From Climacteris rufus (taxonomy: Eukaryota > Chordata > Aves > Passeriformes > Climacteridae), in assembly GCA_013398175.1 (NCBI GenBank), contig VZRZ01005377.1, positions 310,001 to 374,000 of the forward strand: 64,000 nt of DNA. Direction: 5' to 3'. Of this stretch, positions 48,501 through 62,400 are shown piece after piece (the first letter of the stretch is position 1; every line of letters starts with the position of its first letter). The notes beneath the pieces were generated by a model, which was not told the DNA's origin, ran no database searches, and saw only the letters and a list, made by a program, of their open reading frames with translations. The position numbers and the translations under genes are program-made.

Positions 48501-51500
48501 CCCTTTTATAAAGGATAATTAACCTGTCAGTCTTGCTACTTTAACAACTTCATTAAATTGGAGCAGAAATGGGTGCAGGGAGCCCCTGTCTTTTTCCAAA
48601 ATGAGCACAGGGCACTTGTTTAAATGGTTGAATAGATACCTCCTTTCATCTTCCTCTCCCCTAGAACAACTTGATGTTATTTTATTTTTTTTTAGGTCGA
48701 ACTCTTCCTTAAAATACAGAACTGAGCTGCCTCTCATATAGCCAGCACTAGGAATCATCTTAACTCCAAAGGATGAAAATAATCAGGCATGCAAACAAGG
48801 AATACCTCAATGAAAGATGGAGCTTTCAGGGTTGCTATAACACTTCAAGTATACTGTGGTGCTTCTCAAAGGTGAGATGGCTTTCCCAGGTAAGGCAGAA
48901 GGAAACAAACAAAAGTACCAGTTTATTCTGAAGAAAATATAAACTTTACAATTTGTGTGCTGAACGGGGTTAAAAATGCTGTTTGTAAACTGAAAAGTCT
49001 GCAGGCAAATTTATATTAAAATGAAACATCAAATTCATATGTACACCTCTGGAAGACACATTTAGGATTTCATAAATAATAGTCCTTATAAGTAATTAAC
49101 TGGATATGAACAAAGTTAATGGTTAGTCCAAAAGCTTCATCTGGGATTTAACTGTACTACATGTTCTGCAAGATGCTTTTCTTGCACACTGTAATATTTT
49201 CCTCTCCAGAGCAATTTCATGTGCACAAAAGATTGAAAGACATCAGAGTGAAACTATTTCCCAGAATATCAACTTTCATAACAACAGGAATAGTGAATAC
49301 TTTCATATACTACACTGTAATCTTTCATTTTAGAAGTCAGACGTTTTCTTGATGATTATTCAGAGTCTTCAGGTACTGCTAAAAACAAAAGCAAAACAAC
49401 AAAATCCCAACCCCTTGTGCCTAGTTCTATGTACAGAATCTCATCAATTTTATCCAGAAACTAAACTTCATGTAACCTGGGCAAATCTTCAGGTGAAAAC
49501 AATTATATAAACCAAGTTATTGCAGGGGTGACTTGAATAAATAAGTCTACATGTGAAACTGCCATAAGCTGATTATAATTTGAAATTATAAATTAATCAA
49601 GTTAAAATAATTATCTAGTGCTGTTTTTAGGCTTTGCTTGCTTGCTTGTTTGGTTTTAAATGTTGATATACATTCCATCACATAAATAAAACTCCATGGT
49701 CAATGAGATCAGAATTTCAGTACCTTAACAAACCAAAAGGAACAGAATTGGAAGCTATTGCCACCGCAAATTCCCTGTAAGAATAATAAAACTTACTCTT
49801 ATTTGTATTCATTGTTTTTATGGACTGTTTCAGTATCTTTTAATCATAAGTGACCTTCTAATGAAATAATGGGATTACCCTCTAAGTCTGTATCTACAGA
49901 CCATAACTGCAGCTTCATTTTAATATTAACATTCTATTTTTAGAAGTGTATACAGATTTGCAACTATATTTAAAAGCCACTTTAAATTTAGTATTTTAAT
50001 TTGATTTTAAAATCTAGGCACAGAAATGGAAAATATTAATGTGCCAGAGGAGATTAATTGCCACATTGGACTTGCACTTTAGCTAGATAAATATGCACAA
50101 TTGGTTTGCCTCACACAAGAATAAAAACATAAAGACAAGTTAGTTTAAAATAGGATATTAATATTCCCAATTTTATGAAACAAACTAAAATACCTGTTAT
50201 TCTGAAGTTATGGGAAATGTTAATTCACACAACAATATAAGAAAGTTCTTTGTGATTTACTATGATTTACTGAACTGTGTTTCTTAGCAAAAAGTCAACT
50301 GCATGCTGACAAACAGAAGACTGAATTTAAACACTGCAATGTCAGGAATCTATTTCACAAAACACATGCTTGATGTATGCTTTTAATTAGACACTTGTAA
50401 TACAAAACTTTACAAACTGATAAAAGGCTAAAATTTTTCTTCGGTCATTTGCTATCTTTTCTGGTTTTATTTATAACATTTTTCAAAGAAGATATCTTGT
50501 GGACTTACAACCTTCATCATATAGATAAAAGATGTGCAACCCCAAACTTAACATAGTAATTGATTTGGCATACTTTGCATCATTCCAACACAGACCACTG
50601 TCTACCTGCATTTGTAAATAGAAATTAAAAGCTTGATAGTCTCTTCCGCAGCACTACTGAGAGAGTCAGAGTGAAATTCAAAATGGCAACTGCTCTTGCC
50701 ACTGGTGGTTTTCCAACTTGTACACTGCCTCAAAAATTCGGGTTGCAGACATGGAATGTCAGTATTTGACCAGAGCACTGACATCCCACTTTTTTATACA
50801 ACTTGGCATGTTTGTTAGCTTTTTCTTTTAAAGAAAAGCCCAGGGGCCAAAAATAGAAAAAGAATCCTGTGCTCTGTTAGACGTGCAAGCAGGGATAACA
50901 GGAGAGACATAGCAGTCAGGAAAGGAAATAGCTCAAATTCCTTGTGAAATAATGTTAGAAGATCAGAAATCCTATGAAGGCAACAGAAGGGAAAAGCTAT
51001 CAGTCAAGGCTTATTGGACATCCACTAAAAGGAAACAAGTACAGCAGGTGTAAAGTTTGAGAAGTGATTACACAGATCTTGCTCTGTATTTGAAGCTTAG
51101 GGGTAAGATTTCTACAATGAAAATATATCAATTTGGTGTTTAATTATTCAAAAAAGTATGGATATATATGAATATATGTAGATATGTATGTACATGTGCA
51201 TATAAATCACTGTTTATAGAAATAACTGCATTTCTCTTCCATTGTCCAGCACATTTTCTCTCTTTCCCTGCTCAGATTTGATGATTTCAGGTACTTTATA
51301 TTATTTTTCATAGTGTACTCTTACCCATTTATACTTCTGGCTATAATTTTAATCTCCTTTAAAAGATCTCCTATAAGAACATACTCTTAACACTGCAATT
51401 TAGTAACATGAGATACTGTTTTGTTCACTAAAAAAAGTGTTTATGGAGGTCTGCAGTAGGGAAAGCAAGAAAGCTCAGCTAGCTGTGGATTGAAAACATA

Positions 51501-54500
51501 CATGGATACCAGAATGGACCTTCATGTTTAATGAAATGTTTAAATTGGCTTAGATTTCATCACTATAATTTATGCACTTTAAAATTTTGGGTCAGCTATT
51601 CAGTAGCTGCACTATCTTTGTAAACATCAGATAAACATCAGAAAATTTCTTCTTTAATGATTTTATTTTAATTTGGAATTGGTTTGTTCCAGCCTTAACA
51701 TGAGAAATGCAAATAAAAGAGAATGAGAAAAATAGCACTAACAGTCCCATGTTTTGAATGGGTATTAAATATTCACTAATATAGTCATAAAACCATATGT
51801 GTGACACCATATTAAAAAAAGGGTGCTTTGGATTTGCATTAGCATCAGTAGTATAGGCTATGGCAGTTCTGGGTCAAAACTGAAAAATCTTAACTGATTT
51901 TTTTTAAACTGTGGTTTCCATGTCCTTTCTTACCCCAGTGTTCTGCACTGCAAGATAAAAATGTAGGAGTAGTTAGTGCAGTGAGGTTTGCAGAACAGGA
52001 TCTGGAATCAGATCAATGCTTTGGTCATCATTTCTTCTGTAGATAGAGGAAACAAGTAATTTATTCTGTCCTGATCTGGAAGCAGTTCAATTGTTCCAAT
52101 GATGTTATAAAATTCCAGTCCAGAGGAAAATTACCAGTAAATCTGACAGAATATAGCAGTGTGGGTATCCTTGGTACCATTTCATCCTACATTGCATGGA
52201 AGTTTTTCATAAAGGAAATACTAACCAATATGATCTGACCTGATCCTTAACTTAAATTACTCCTAATTCTAATGAAATTCCAGGTTCAAATATTGACACT
52301 TTCCCTCTTTTAGAGTCCTTCCATGCTCACACTCAAAGTTTTCAAGCTCCTTCCCAAAGCAAGTTGCATTTGATGAACCATCCAGCACAAACTCAAGTGT
52401 AATAGAATTATAAATCACTAAGTTCAATATACAGAAGTGAAGGGATACTCAAGATATATAAAGCTATCAAATCCATCCTTCTGCCATCACAATACCAAAC
52501 TTAAAAACATTTTCTATAGAATGGCTTTTAAAAACCTATTACAACGATTTCCACCATTTCACTTTTACATATCTAGACTAAACTTAACTGTTCCTTGTAA
52601 TATTTACACCAACATTATCACACTATCAGCCTTTGATCCCTTGAAAGATTAATAGGATGAGACTAGTGATGTTTGACTTTGACTAGTCAAGGTCTGAGAA
52701 AAGTTTAATCCTGGCAGGGGAAGTAAGAGAGGGATTCCTTTGGGCTTGTGGTGTCAAAAAAACCTCGAGTTGTACTGCATTTTTGTTAGGACCACATCTT
52801 GTCAGCCACAGTTTTAGTTCAGATTGCTCTGGGCTGTCCTGTAACTTGAATGTGATATGTTTTCTCTTCCTGTGAACGATTACTCACAGTTTGAACTGGG
52901 AAAGGTGTTGAAGAGGAGCTTGCCTTAGAATGATCTGAATATAAAAGAAATACTGATTCACCAAGTGCTAGGACGAATGTAAGCCCATCAGATTATCTTC
53001 AAAATACAGCCTGGATTGGTTTTTGAATACGTTATGATCCTCTTCATTATATGATATGGGTTTTATTTTTAGGAAAAAATACACATTGCATTTTTTCCCA
53101 TTGCAATTTCTCTGGGCACTTTTCACCCACAAGCACAATTACTTGAAAATCATCAGAAAAATTGAGTATATGGAGAAATATTCCTTAAAAATTCTTTTGA
53201 ATGTTTAGGCAACATATATGTAAGGTGCCCCATGGACTCCACAACAAAGAATGAAATTTGAATTTGGAGTAGTTGGTAAGTAAGATGCAGTCACAGATAA
53301 GAGAAGAAGGTGTAGCAGACTGTGGGCTTTGTTTTTTTCAGGGAGCTTTGAGTTTACTTTAACAGTGCACCAGACAGTGCACATGAGAACTTGAGAGGGC
53401 TGACAAGACAGAGCTATTGTTTAGAGAAAGCACTATGTGCACTTTTGAAACAGATCTTTGACATGGTATTTTTAGAGTGTAAAGGGCAAATATTTGGTCA
53501 GATCACACTCTTCTGACACCCTTACTTTTAATGGGCATTGAGAATTTAGAACTAATTATTTGGTAACTGTCAGATTTTAGTCCACCGTAGCATGAAATCC
53601 TGTTGTGATGAGCATGTGATAACTGACAAAAAATAATCATCTGCTATCAAGCCTGAGGTCCTACAGCTGCAAAAAAGAGCAGTCTCATGAAATGAGCAGT
53701 CCCACAAAATGTCAGTGATGCTACTCACTGGAGAAAGATTGCAGCATCACAACCTTGCACAGCCATCTAAAGCAATAATGTGATGCTATAACAAAACAAA
53801 GTAGACAGAATAGATGGGAATGACAGCCACAGTATAAATCCAATCCCTTAATTCCGAGAATAAAACTGGCTTCCTCATTGATCCTATTTTTGAACACTTT
53901 AATGTTTGCTTTTATTATTTTGTGGATGCATATGCATGTAGTGTGTACAGTACCTTTGCTAGTAAGCACTACAAAAACATCTTTTATATTGTTAAAATAT
54001 AACTTTTTTTTAGTTTGAATGTTTTTTTCAGTGTTTGTAACTTTTATTTTTACCAACATTTATCCACAGATTGCAGTTGTTGGGATATTACACACACTCT
54101 GGAACAAGCAGTCTATTAGCTCTAGTTAAGGAAAAGTAATTTTTTTATTGACATTTTAAGTCCCAACCACAGTGCAAATAAAACCTCTCCTTTTATAAAA
54201 TAATTTTACATGGCAAATATTTTATTAAAAGTGTTGTTTACAGCTGTGATTTATTGTACATGGTGAAAATAATTTAAAAAGCAACTGTATATTTATGCAG
54301 AAAAAAAATTATATTCCATACTGCAGTTGAGATTCAACTGTTATTTCAATAACTGATGCATCTGCATGCATGTAGTATGGGTTCTTTTGTCAGAAAGCTG
54401 GTCATAGGGAGATAAAAGCTTTATTGTCCAGCTAACCAAAACAAGCCACCCCCCTCACATCTCATTTTGGCCAACTCTGCATTCTAACTCTGGATAGGCA

Positions 54501-56312
54501 AAATAAATATCTATTGTTGGAACAGTTCACTCAGCAGAGTTTTAGCAGCAGCGATGGAAGGAGTTGACATAAATAAAAGAACCACATGTGCTACTGACAA
54601 CTGAAAAAGTAGTGATGACTTTTTGTATTGCCCACTGGTCTTGTGATTAGAAAGAGACCACAATTCAGTTCTCTTCCCCAGATTGCCTCAGAAGCCTATC
54701 CCCTTCACTGAACACTCTGACCTCCAGACTGAGCCCTTCTGTTTCCTGTCCAGTAACTATGAAACTTTTCTATGTTAAGTAAGCACATTTTGGTGGGAAA
54801 GGAAGAGGTACCCATCCTAGATTTGTCCGTGACTCACTGACTATAAATTAAAAAGACATATTATCCTGCTTCACTGACTTAAAAGTGGAGGAAAGAAAGA
54901 CCTCTGTGAGGGCTGTTCTACATGAAGCCATCAAGATGACCCTACTACCTGAAAAATTCAGGATTAATCTTTTGTGAGAATGAACTCTGTATCTGTGTTT
55001 AACCAAGGAGAGACAGCTGACTTGCCTTTGTTTAGCCCTTTTTGGGGGTCTGCTGCTCAGAAGACAGTGGATGACTTAACTACTGAATGCAGTGTCTGGT
55101 CAACTCTCCATCACAGAAAGAAATTAGTCAGGCTAAATGACGATTAAAGTTTTCTGCCTAGGTGCTTTGCTTGTAGCCACTTCCACCAAGATACATATTC
55201 AGGATTAGGAGTCTATATCGTGTGGCAAAGCGTAATCATGAAACAGCCCTTCAGTGATCAGATACCTTGTGATGCACATTTTCAGGAGCTTTTGAATTGC
55301 AGTGTGCAGACACACCAACTGTGTTTTAACCCTTATTGTCTGCTTTGGTATGTCAAACCTGTCACATTGCTTTAAGGTCACAGTTTCTCTAGGTTTAGGC
55401 AGGTAAACGAACTCCTGAGCAACTATGAAAACAGATTCAAGCTACTGATGGAGTGGAGCACACTGCTGTGCTAGGTCCTTTGTATATATAAAGAACTACA
55501 TGCTTTTGAGGCAGGGAATATCTAAGTGGGTACTGTATATTTGTACCCCAATTTCTATGAAAAAAAAAAAATAGGCAACCTGGTATAAGGGCAGAAGTTG
55601 AACCACTCTCTATCCCAGTGTACACCACGTAGCTGTGAAGTGTTATTTCTTACAAATCGTTAATAATCTCTGTCACTTGCATAAAACCCATCTCTTAGCT
55701 CCTCTTAGGAGGATGCTTAATGCTCAAAGCTATTTTCAGGTAATTCAGGATTCATTTCTATTTCTAAACACACTATGAAATCGGAAATCTATGTAGGAAT
55801 ATATGCCTTTGGAGAGGATAAAATCAAGCAACCCTAGATAGCTCTCCTGGGAATTACAGAGGCAATAATTCAGATACAAAGGCTCTTCTAATTCCTGTGT
55901 CCCCACAGATCAGCCTCTGTGAAGTGTTCTCCTTCTTAGAGAGAGACCTCTTGTTTGGTTTGAGAAAACTACAGTAAAAATGAATGATAGAGAAATGCAT
56001 CTCCTACTAATCAACAGATCAAATATATTTATTTCCTCTGCCAAATGAAGTCTGTGAGCCCTGTAATTTTTTTGTTTGCAACAAAGAGTTAACCTTTCAA
56101 TCTCGAGTTTCTTCACTGCAGTTCTTGTATAGGAGTTAATACAAGACAAGCAAATTACAAAAATTTACTATAACTCATTCCCTTGCTATTACACTTGTAA
56201 ACACTAAAAGGCAACACATACTTGATGTATTTGAATTGCACTGCATCAGATTTCTCTCTTCAGCAGCTGGTACCTGGATATTTATGCTGTGTGCTGTTTT
56301 CTTAACTGTGAG
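42551..56312. other. Long unique AT-rich stretch, no gene seen
   Basis: Nearly 14 kb without a recognised gene or transposon. The longest frame, 163 codons on plus at 42940-43431, has no recognisable domain or family match. Small items: a T17-type run followed by ccgcag near 44280-44300, the 17-bp duplication at 47036-47069, a possible conserved non-coding stretch at about 48000-48270, and a 12-base palindrome ttgactagtcaa near 52678. Confidence 0.5.
47036..47069. repeat. 17-bp tandem duplication
   Basis: taggagaaattatcctg at 47036-47052 is followed directly by taggagaaattatgctg at 47053-47069, one base different. It is a recent small duplication. Confidence 0.9.
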
Positions 56313-56460
56313 TGCATCTAAATGTAAAGAGTTGAATAAATTTTAATAGTATTCATAACTCTAACTGTGAACACATAGTTACAGTTACAGTTAACTGTGT
56401 GTGCACAGTTAAAATTATTAATACTATTAAAATTTATTCTACTCTTTATATTTAGATGCA
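56313..56460. repeat. Long near-perfect inverted repeat (hairpin), 69-bp arms
   Basis: Left arm 56313-56381 and right arm 56392-56460 are reverse complements at 62 of 69 positions with no insertion or deletion. They are separated by a 10-base loop (56382-56391). The outer ends read tgcatctaaa on the left and tttagatgca on the right; the inner ends are atagtta and taactgtg. As plus-strand RNA, two of the seven mismatches would be G-U pairs, so the stem would be almost continuous. The similarity stops sharply outside the arms, and no clear target-site duplication is seen. It may be a foldback (MITE-like) element, a template-switch palindrome, or a long-stem RNA precursor. The arms are AT-rich. 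Confidence 0.95.
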
Positions 56461-59400
56461 AGCTTAAAAACCTACTCCTGACAAACAAAAGCTGTGTTCC
56501 AGGTAACCTGGTGCTTCGTATTTCCCAATATTGTTGCTGTCTCCATTTGCTGACAGAAGTGATCTACACACAATGGATTAAGTCACATATTTCAGTAACC
56601 ACCTCTGTCTTTCTGAGTGTGCGACCCACTATGCCTGTGTATGGGGAGGCTCTGGGAAAGGCACCTGTGGTGAGGAATGAATATTCTAATGTTTCTGAAC
56701 CTTTTGGTGAAGGTGAAGGGGGCTTGTTGAAAACATTGCTGTGAGCAGATGGACCCCTGAAACCATCTGCTATCGAAGCAACTAAATGTTCAATGATGCA
56801 TTACGAAATTATTTAGCTCTCAAAGAGCCTGAAAGTAGTTAGTAATGATGGCATCTGTACTGAGAGCAAACAACCTATTTATATATGATCTATCACTTCA
56901 TAAACCGTTTGGAGACCATCCTTCCTTAAAGCAGCAGTAGTCTTGTTGACTCCCAGAATAAAATACTGAGTTGTGTGCGTGAACTTGCAAATGCTACCTA
57001 ATTCATTTTTCCTTCTTGATAGAGCACACTCTTTGCTGGGATGTGCTGGAATGCAAGCTTTTTTTTTTTTTCCCCCATAGAAAGGATTGTACTCTGTTCT
57101 AGAGCTACTCTCTGTATCAGTCCACAAGTATAACAAATGCAAAAAACTAAAATAAAAGAGCAATGTTTTAACTCAGTCTTAATCAAATAAGGATCTTATG
57201 TTTTCTTCCCTGTAAAAAATTTCATCCCATTTAGTTGTATTAGTAAAGTAATAGGTATTTAGGAATCACGGCTTCTAAATATGAATTAATTTTTTTATCT
57301 ACTTAGGTGATTCTTTTACATTATATAGTTACCATGGGAACTATTAAAACTTGTTTGTGTGGATTTAATAATGTTCCATATATGTAGTCAATTGCTTACT
57401 AAATAGATAAAGATATTATACATTTCATTATAGAGGTTTTTGCACCTGGAAAGCACTGTATTTTTAATTATTATTTGGTTTCATATATTTCTACTGAAAA
57501 TGAGATTTAGATTGATATTTATTCCAGCCTAAGTGATATTATGTTATTTTTTTACTCCAGATAATCAGAACAGAGGAAGTTATTTCGTTTGTTCAATTTC
57601 TCCCAAAATTACTAAGCGTATTTAGAAACTTGCTTTAAAAATGATGTGTCATCTGAAAGGCCTTTCAGGTAAGTAAAAAAACCTGGATTTCAGTAAAATC
57701 TTTGTATATAAATATGAGGAAGTGCAGCTCCAAGTTTTAAGCAGAAATCCTCATTAATATTAACATATCAACTTTAATATCAATCTGCTTTTCTGGTCTA
57801 ATATCTTTGTTGAGATTTCGCAAGTTATTTTAATTCTTTGTTTGGGTCCTAGTGCAGAAAGCAAAGAAGGTTTTGCCCCAGGAAACACATCAGACTAACA
57901 TGCAAACTGGAATTAAGCAGACCTGATAAGGCCTAACTTGGGCATATACAAGTCACTTTACAAGCACAGACTGCCCCATTTCCAAAGCCTTCACTAAGGC
58001 AAAATTTAGCCCCCTGCAGAGGAAAAGACACATTTCCAATCTCTGTACATTGAGGAACAATCAGCTAGATGCTATGACCATCTTGAGCTGTGTCAAGATT
58101 TCTTATTCTGCTCACTCGTTTACTGACCTTGGAGCCTTCCTCGGAAACTGCTCCACCCTCCCATCTTAGAGTAGCCCCTGCCTGCAACCACTGACTCCCT
58201 TGGGATCCTTGCCAGCCTTAGGACGGCGCTGTTTAGACTGCAAGCTCAGTCTCTAGCAGAAATTCCGAAAACATGAGCAACTTGAAGCCAAGTCCATGTA
58301 AGTTCTACGGAGAGGCAGAACATCTCCCACCACTCCCATGGCACAAACTCCTGGCAGTGGCTGCACGTGGAGTGCTCAGGATGCAGCTCTGCAGAAAGCC
58401 TTTGCCTGTGCTTGCACTTCCAGAAACCAGTTTACTCTATGCATATTTAAAGCAAGGAAACCTTGCTCAGCACAATATAAGCCTAAGTCACTTTAATGTT
58501 CAGGGAGGAACAAATATTTCAGTCCCAAGTATTTTGTTGAAGTACAGCAATTTGGACCACTGCAAACTTGCCTTTTTTTTTTCTACGTCCTATAAGTTAA
58601 GCTTCAGCTTTTTCAATTAACATATAAAAAAGGTGTTATTAAGCTGTTAAAATGTTTAAAGTTGTTATGAACTTAATGTGACAGAACATAAATTAATTCC
58701 TTACAGCTTTTGAAAATGTGAGCATGTGAGAAAGGGAATATAGGACAAAATATCTTCTGTAAATTTCACCTTTTTCATAGAATTAAACTGTGAAGGTTTG
58801 CAAGAGTATCAGTGTTTGGTGGAATACTCTCTACTCTCTCCTGTTCTCCTCTGCAGACTTCAGGTCTACTTGACATGGAGGCTGCAATGTGAGTAGGACT
58901 GAAAGAAAAATTGCCCCCCTGATAGCTACACACACCACAAAAATTACAGGACTGAAACAAAAGGCTGGCGGGTCTGGCTGACACGCTATATCCCTTTCCT
59001 CTCTACCACCTGTCAATCAATCACCAGTCAATCACAGAAAGCCACAATCAGCCACTTAATGACAGCCAGATGGCATCTACTTCTCATGAACTGTACTCCT
59101 GAAGTCATAGTCGCTGCCTGTAACTAGCAGCATTTCCCATCCCGGGTAATAATGAGGTGTTTTTTGTATTCAGACAAAGCCATAGTGCCTCGCACCTCTG
59201 ACAGGATGCCCCTGTGAGCAGAATACCTGCTCTGCCAGACGTGTTGTTTTGCTTTCGAGGGAGAATCAATGCTGCTTTATCCCTCAAACTTTGATCAGGG
59301 ACAGGCTCGCTGGTTTGTGAATAAGAATTGAGAATAACATGGAAATTTCAGCAGGCATTCATTCTGCCTCCCTTATTTCTCAGCAGTCCTGACACAGGGA

Positions 59401-62400
59401 AGGAATCCATACGGAGACCAACATGATCCTCTTCACATCGGTTTACCAATGATTTCAACCTTGACCTAAAGGGAACACTTATTCTGGAAGTGACAGGTAA
59501 TTTAGCTTTCTTGCTTAGTTCTGGGGCTCTCTTGTGGTGAATTATGTATAGTGCTTCTGTGATATGGACCTTTGTCCATGAAGGAACCAGACGAGGCTGT
59601 TAAACTGCTTTTAGAAGCATTTTATGCACAAACACCTGGCAGTCATGAGGGTTCTTTCTGACAAAAAATTTCTGCTTCGGGACAAAATGGCAAACTCAGT
59701 TTTGAAGTGACCGAGTTTGGGCCCATCAAGAATGAAACTGGATTCAGGCCTTGCTGGCAATGCTTTTCACTGAATGAGGAGAGGCCAGAGGATTTTCTCC
59801 GTTAGGTTGATGGCTATTCTGTTACTGCATTACATCAGGTACATTTCAGTACCATAGCTGAAATTACAGCTTGGGCTCTAAAGAAAGTAAACAGCTTCTA
59901 TGGTCACCATATGCTCTCTGAGCAATACTGTTTTTTTTTTTAAGATTCATCAAATCCAGTGTAGCAAGAGAGGCTTATTTATGACCAGAAGGGAGAAACA
60001 TGGTTCTGGTGCATGAAGTTTAGCCTGGGATGGCCCCATTACTGGCCAGCTCTGCAACATTCAGTAGCTCAAAATTTCTTTATTAAAAACTGCTTGGAAA
60101 TGGCTCTGTACACCTGAGAAAGATAAGGGTTTTTTTAGTGAGGATTAAGTATGGGTTGCAGTGCATAACTACCTCCCATTTCATAGGACCTTTAAAAGTG
60201 TACAGACTCATTACTCACAAGGTAAGCAGCTATGTTTGCTGCTCAACAACACAAAACTAGTTTGTTCAGAGTTCTTCCCAAAGTTTATTCAGTTCTTCCT
60301 GGATATTCCAGCTCAGGTGCATCCCTCCAACCCACTCTCCATCCACTTCAGGGTATCTTCCAGCTTTATTAGGCAGGAAGGCACAAGACCTTCACAAGAA
60401 GATTCCTCCCTGTATTGCTCCTGTGCTTATATTTGTTGCCATACCAGTGTTAAATACATAAATTCTTTTTCTTGGCAATTTTAGAAGTTTCTCCCTCAAG
60501 AAATGTTGGAGGCAGATACCTTGCAACTCAAGGACAGGCAGATTTTATCCATTAAAGATGGGATGTAAATGGAGGCAACCTTCCACAACATCCCCCCTCC
60601 CCACATATACATACATTTCCAGCCTGGTTTCTGGAGTGTAGACAGAGAATCTCATTAGGAATCTAATATAATAAGGGCATGTAGATACTGGGGTTGGGGG
60701 TTGGAAATCAGATTAGCTTCATTACTTTATTCTGCACCTCGCAGCGCTTCTGCCAGTGGACAATTGCATTAGATCAGAGAGGAGATCAAAAGGCAAAAAC
60801 TCCCCAGAAATACTGCTGCTCATTGTCTGAGACAGGAATGGAAAAAGCACGGCGTTGGAGGACACGGACCCACAGTAGATACCAGACACATTCGGGACAG
60901 GCAGTGATTTTTTTCCTTGAACTTTTGCTTGTTGAGCTTATGGTGTTTGAAAGGCCCATCTAGAGTCCAATGCACAGAGACATGGAAACTAAGCAACTTG
61001 TCCAAGCGTAAGCAAGTGGGTGCCCAAAGACCCGGGAGGGAGATGATGACACTCTGAGTGCCAGGCATGTCCTGCCTGCAGAGCTCTAGTGCTTCAGTCA
61101 CCGCTACCTCTTCCATAGGTATTTTTTTTTGGACACCTTTCAGGTTTGGACATGGGAGCAACAGCTCAGCTGAGTGCTCTGTTTCAGCAGGGATAACCTA
61201 AGAAAGGAACACAATGGAGGGTGTGCCACTTGCCGTATCAAACAATACCAGTCTAGACTAGTTCAACACCTTCCAGGAACAATCTTCCTGTACCAGTTCT
61301 GAGGGGACACAGTGACAACAGAGTCAGCTTAACTGGCTGTCCACAGTTGCTTCAGTCCAGTCAATGAAGGTCTGACATAATTTGTTCGGTCCTGAGAGTG
61401 AGGCCCTCAATCCTATCTGATCTCCTATCACACCTTGCCTGGCAATCATAGCAAGTGGGCTGGATAGGACCTTTTGGCACAAGAAATGCCATGTCCTCAG
61501 TGGAACACTTTAGCATGCGCCTGAGTTGCACTGAGGGATTGTTGCTGTTGTCTGCAGAGAACAGGGAAAATTATCTTCACCAACTTCTACCCCCTTTCTC
61601 TAACTTCCCTTTAAAGAAGGCCAGACATCTGAATCTTGATCAGAGAGCAAATTGAAAGACTGACTCAGAATAAAGCAGAGTAAGGAGTCCCTGGAGCTCA
61701 ATCAGGACAGGTAAGCCATGCTGGTTGTATCCAAGAATGTTGGATGCACTGTCAAATCCCAAAGTATTGCTACTGTGGTATTTTTTCATTTGCTAGCATT
61801 GTGCATATATCTGATGCATGGTTGGTGCTGTTTTGCCTTCCAATGCCATTTTCTTCTTCATTACTTCTTATCGAAGTTCTGTAATTTAAGCAAGAAAAAA
61901 AAATGCTGCATGCTAAATGCTACTACTATGACAAAAAGTCTACCCTTTACATATCACAGAAAGGAAAGTAAAAGGGAAAAAAAGGTTGAGACACAGGTGA
62001 TTAAATCAGAAATATGAAGTGGAAATATGGATTTTATTAGAAACTAGGTATTGCTTATGAAAACATTTTGTAAGGAAGTAAAAGCACTATTAACCACATG
62101 ATGCTCACAGGATCAGCTTACTCATACTGCCATACACTCGGTGAAAGCATTACAGAAGTTCTGAATTCTGTCATTATTGCTCCAATATTTAATCAAATGT
62201 CAAATTCAAAAACATCTAACTGTTTGTCCAAGAAATATAGATTTTTAATATTCCATTTTGTGGTTCATAGTCTCACAGTCTTCAGTTTGCAACCAAAAGG
62301 ATCAAAATCTAAATCTATAAAAACCTAAAAGTGCTGTTTGCATGAATGATCATGCTCTTTATCATTTCTATTAACTGAGACTATAACTTTCTCTAGAATA

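Noticed and set aside
56313..56460. Classical microRNA precursor
   Set aside because: The 69-bp stem with few bulges and the AT-rich composition are atypical for a pre-miRNA. It is kept as an inverted repeat of unknown role.
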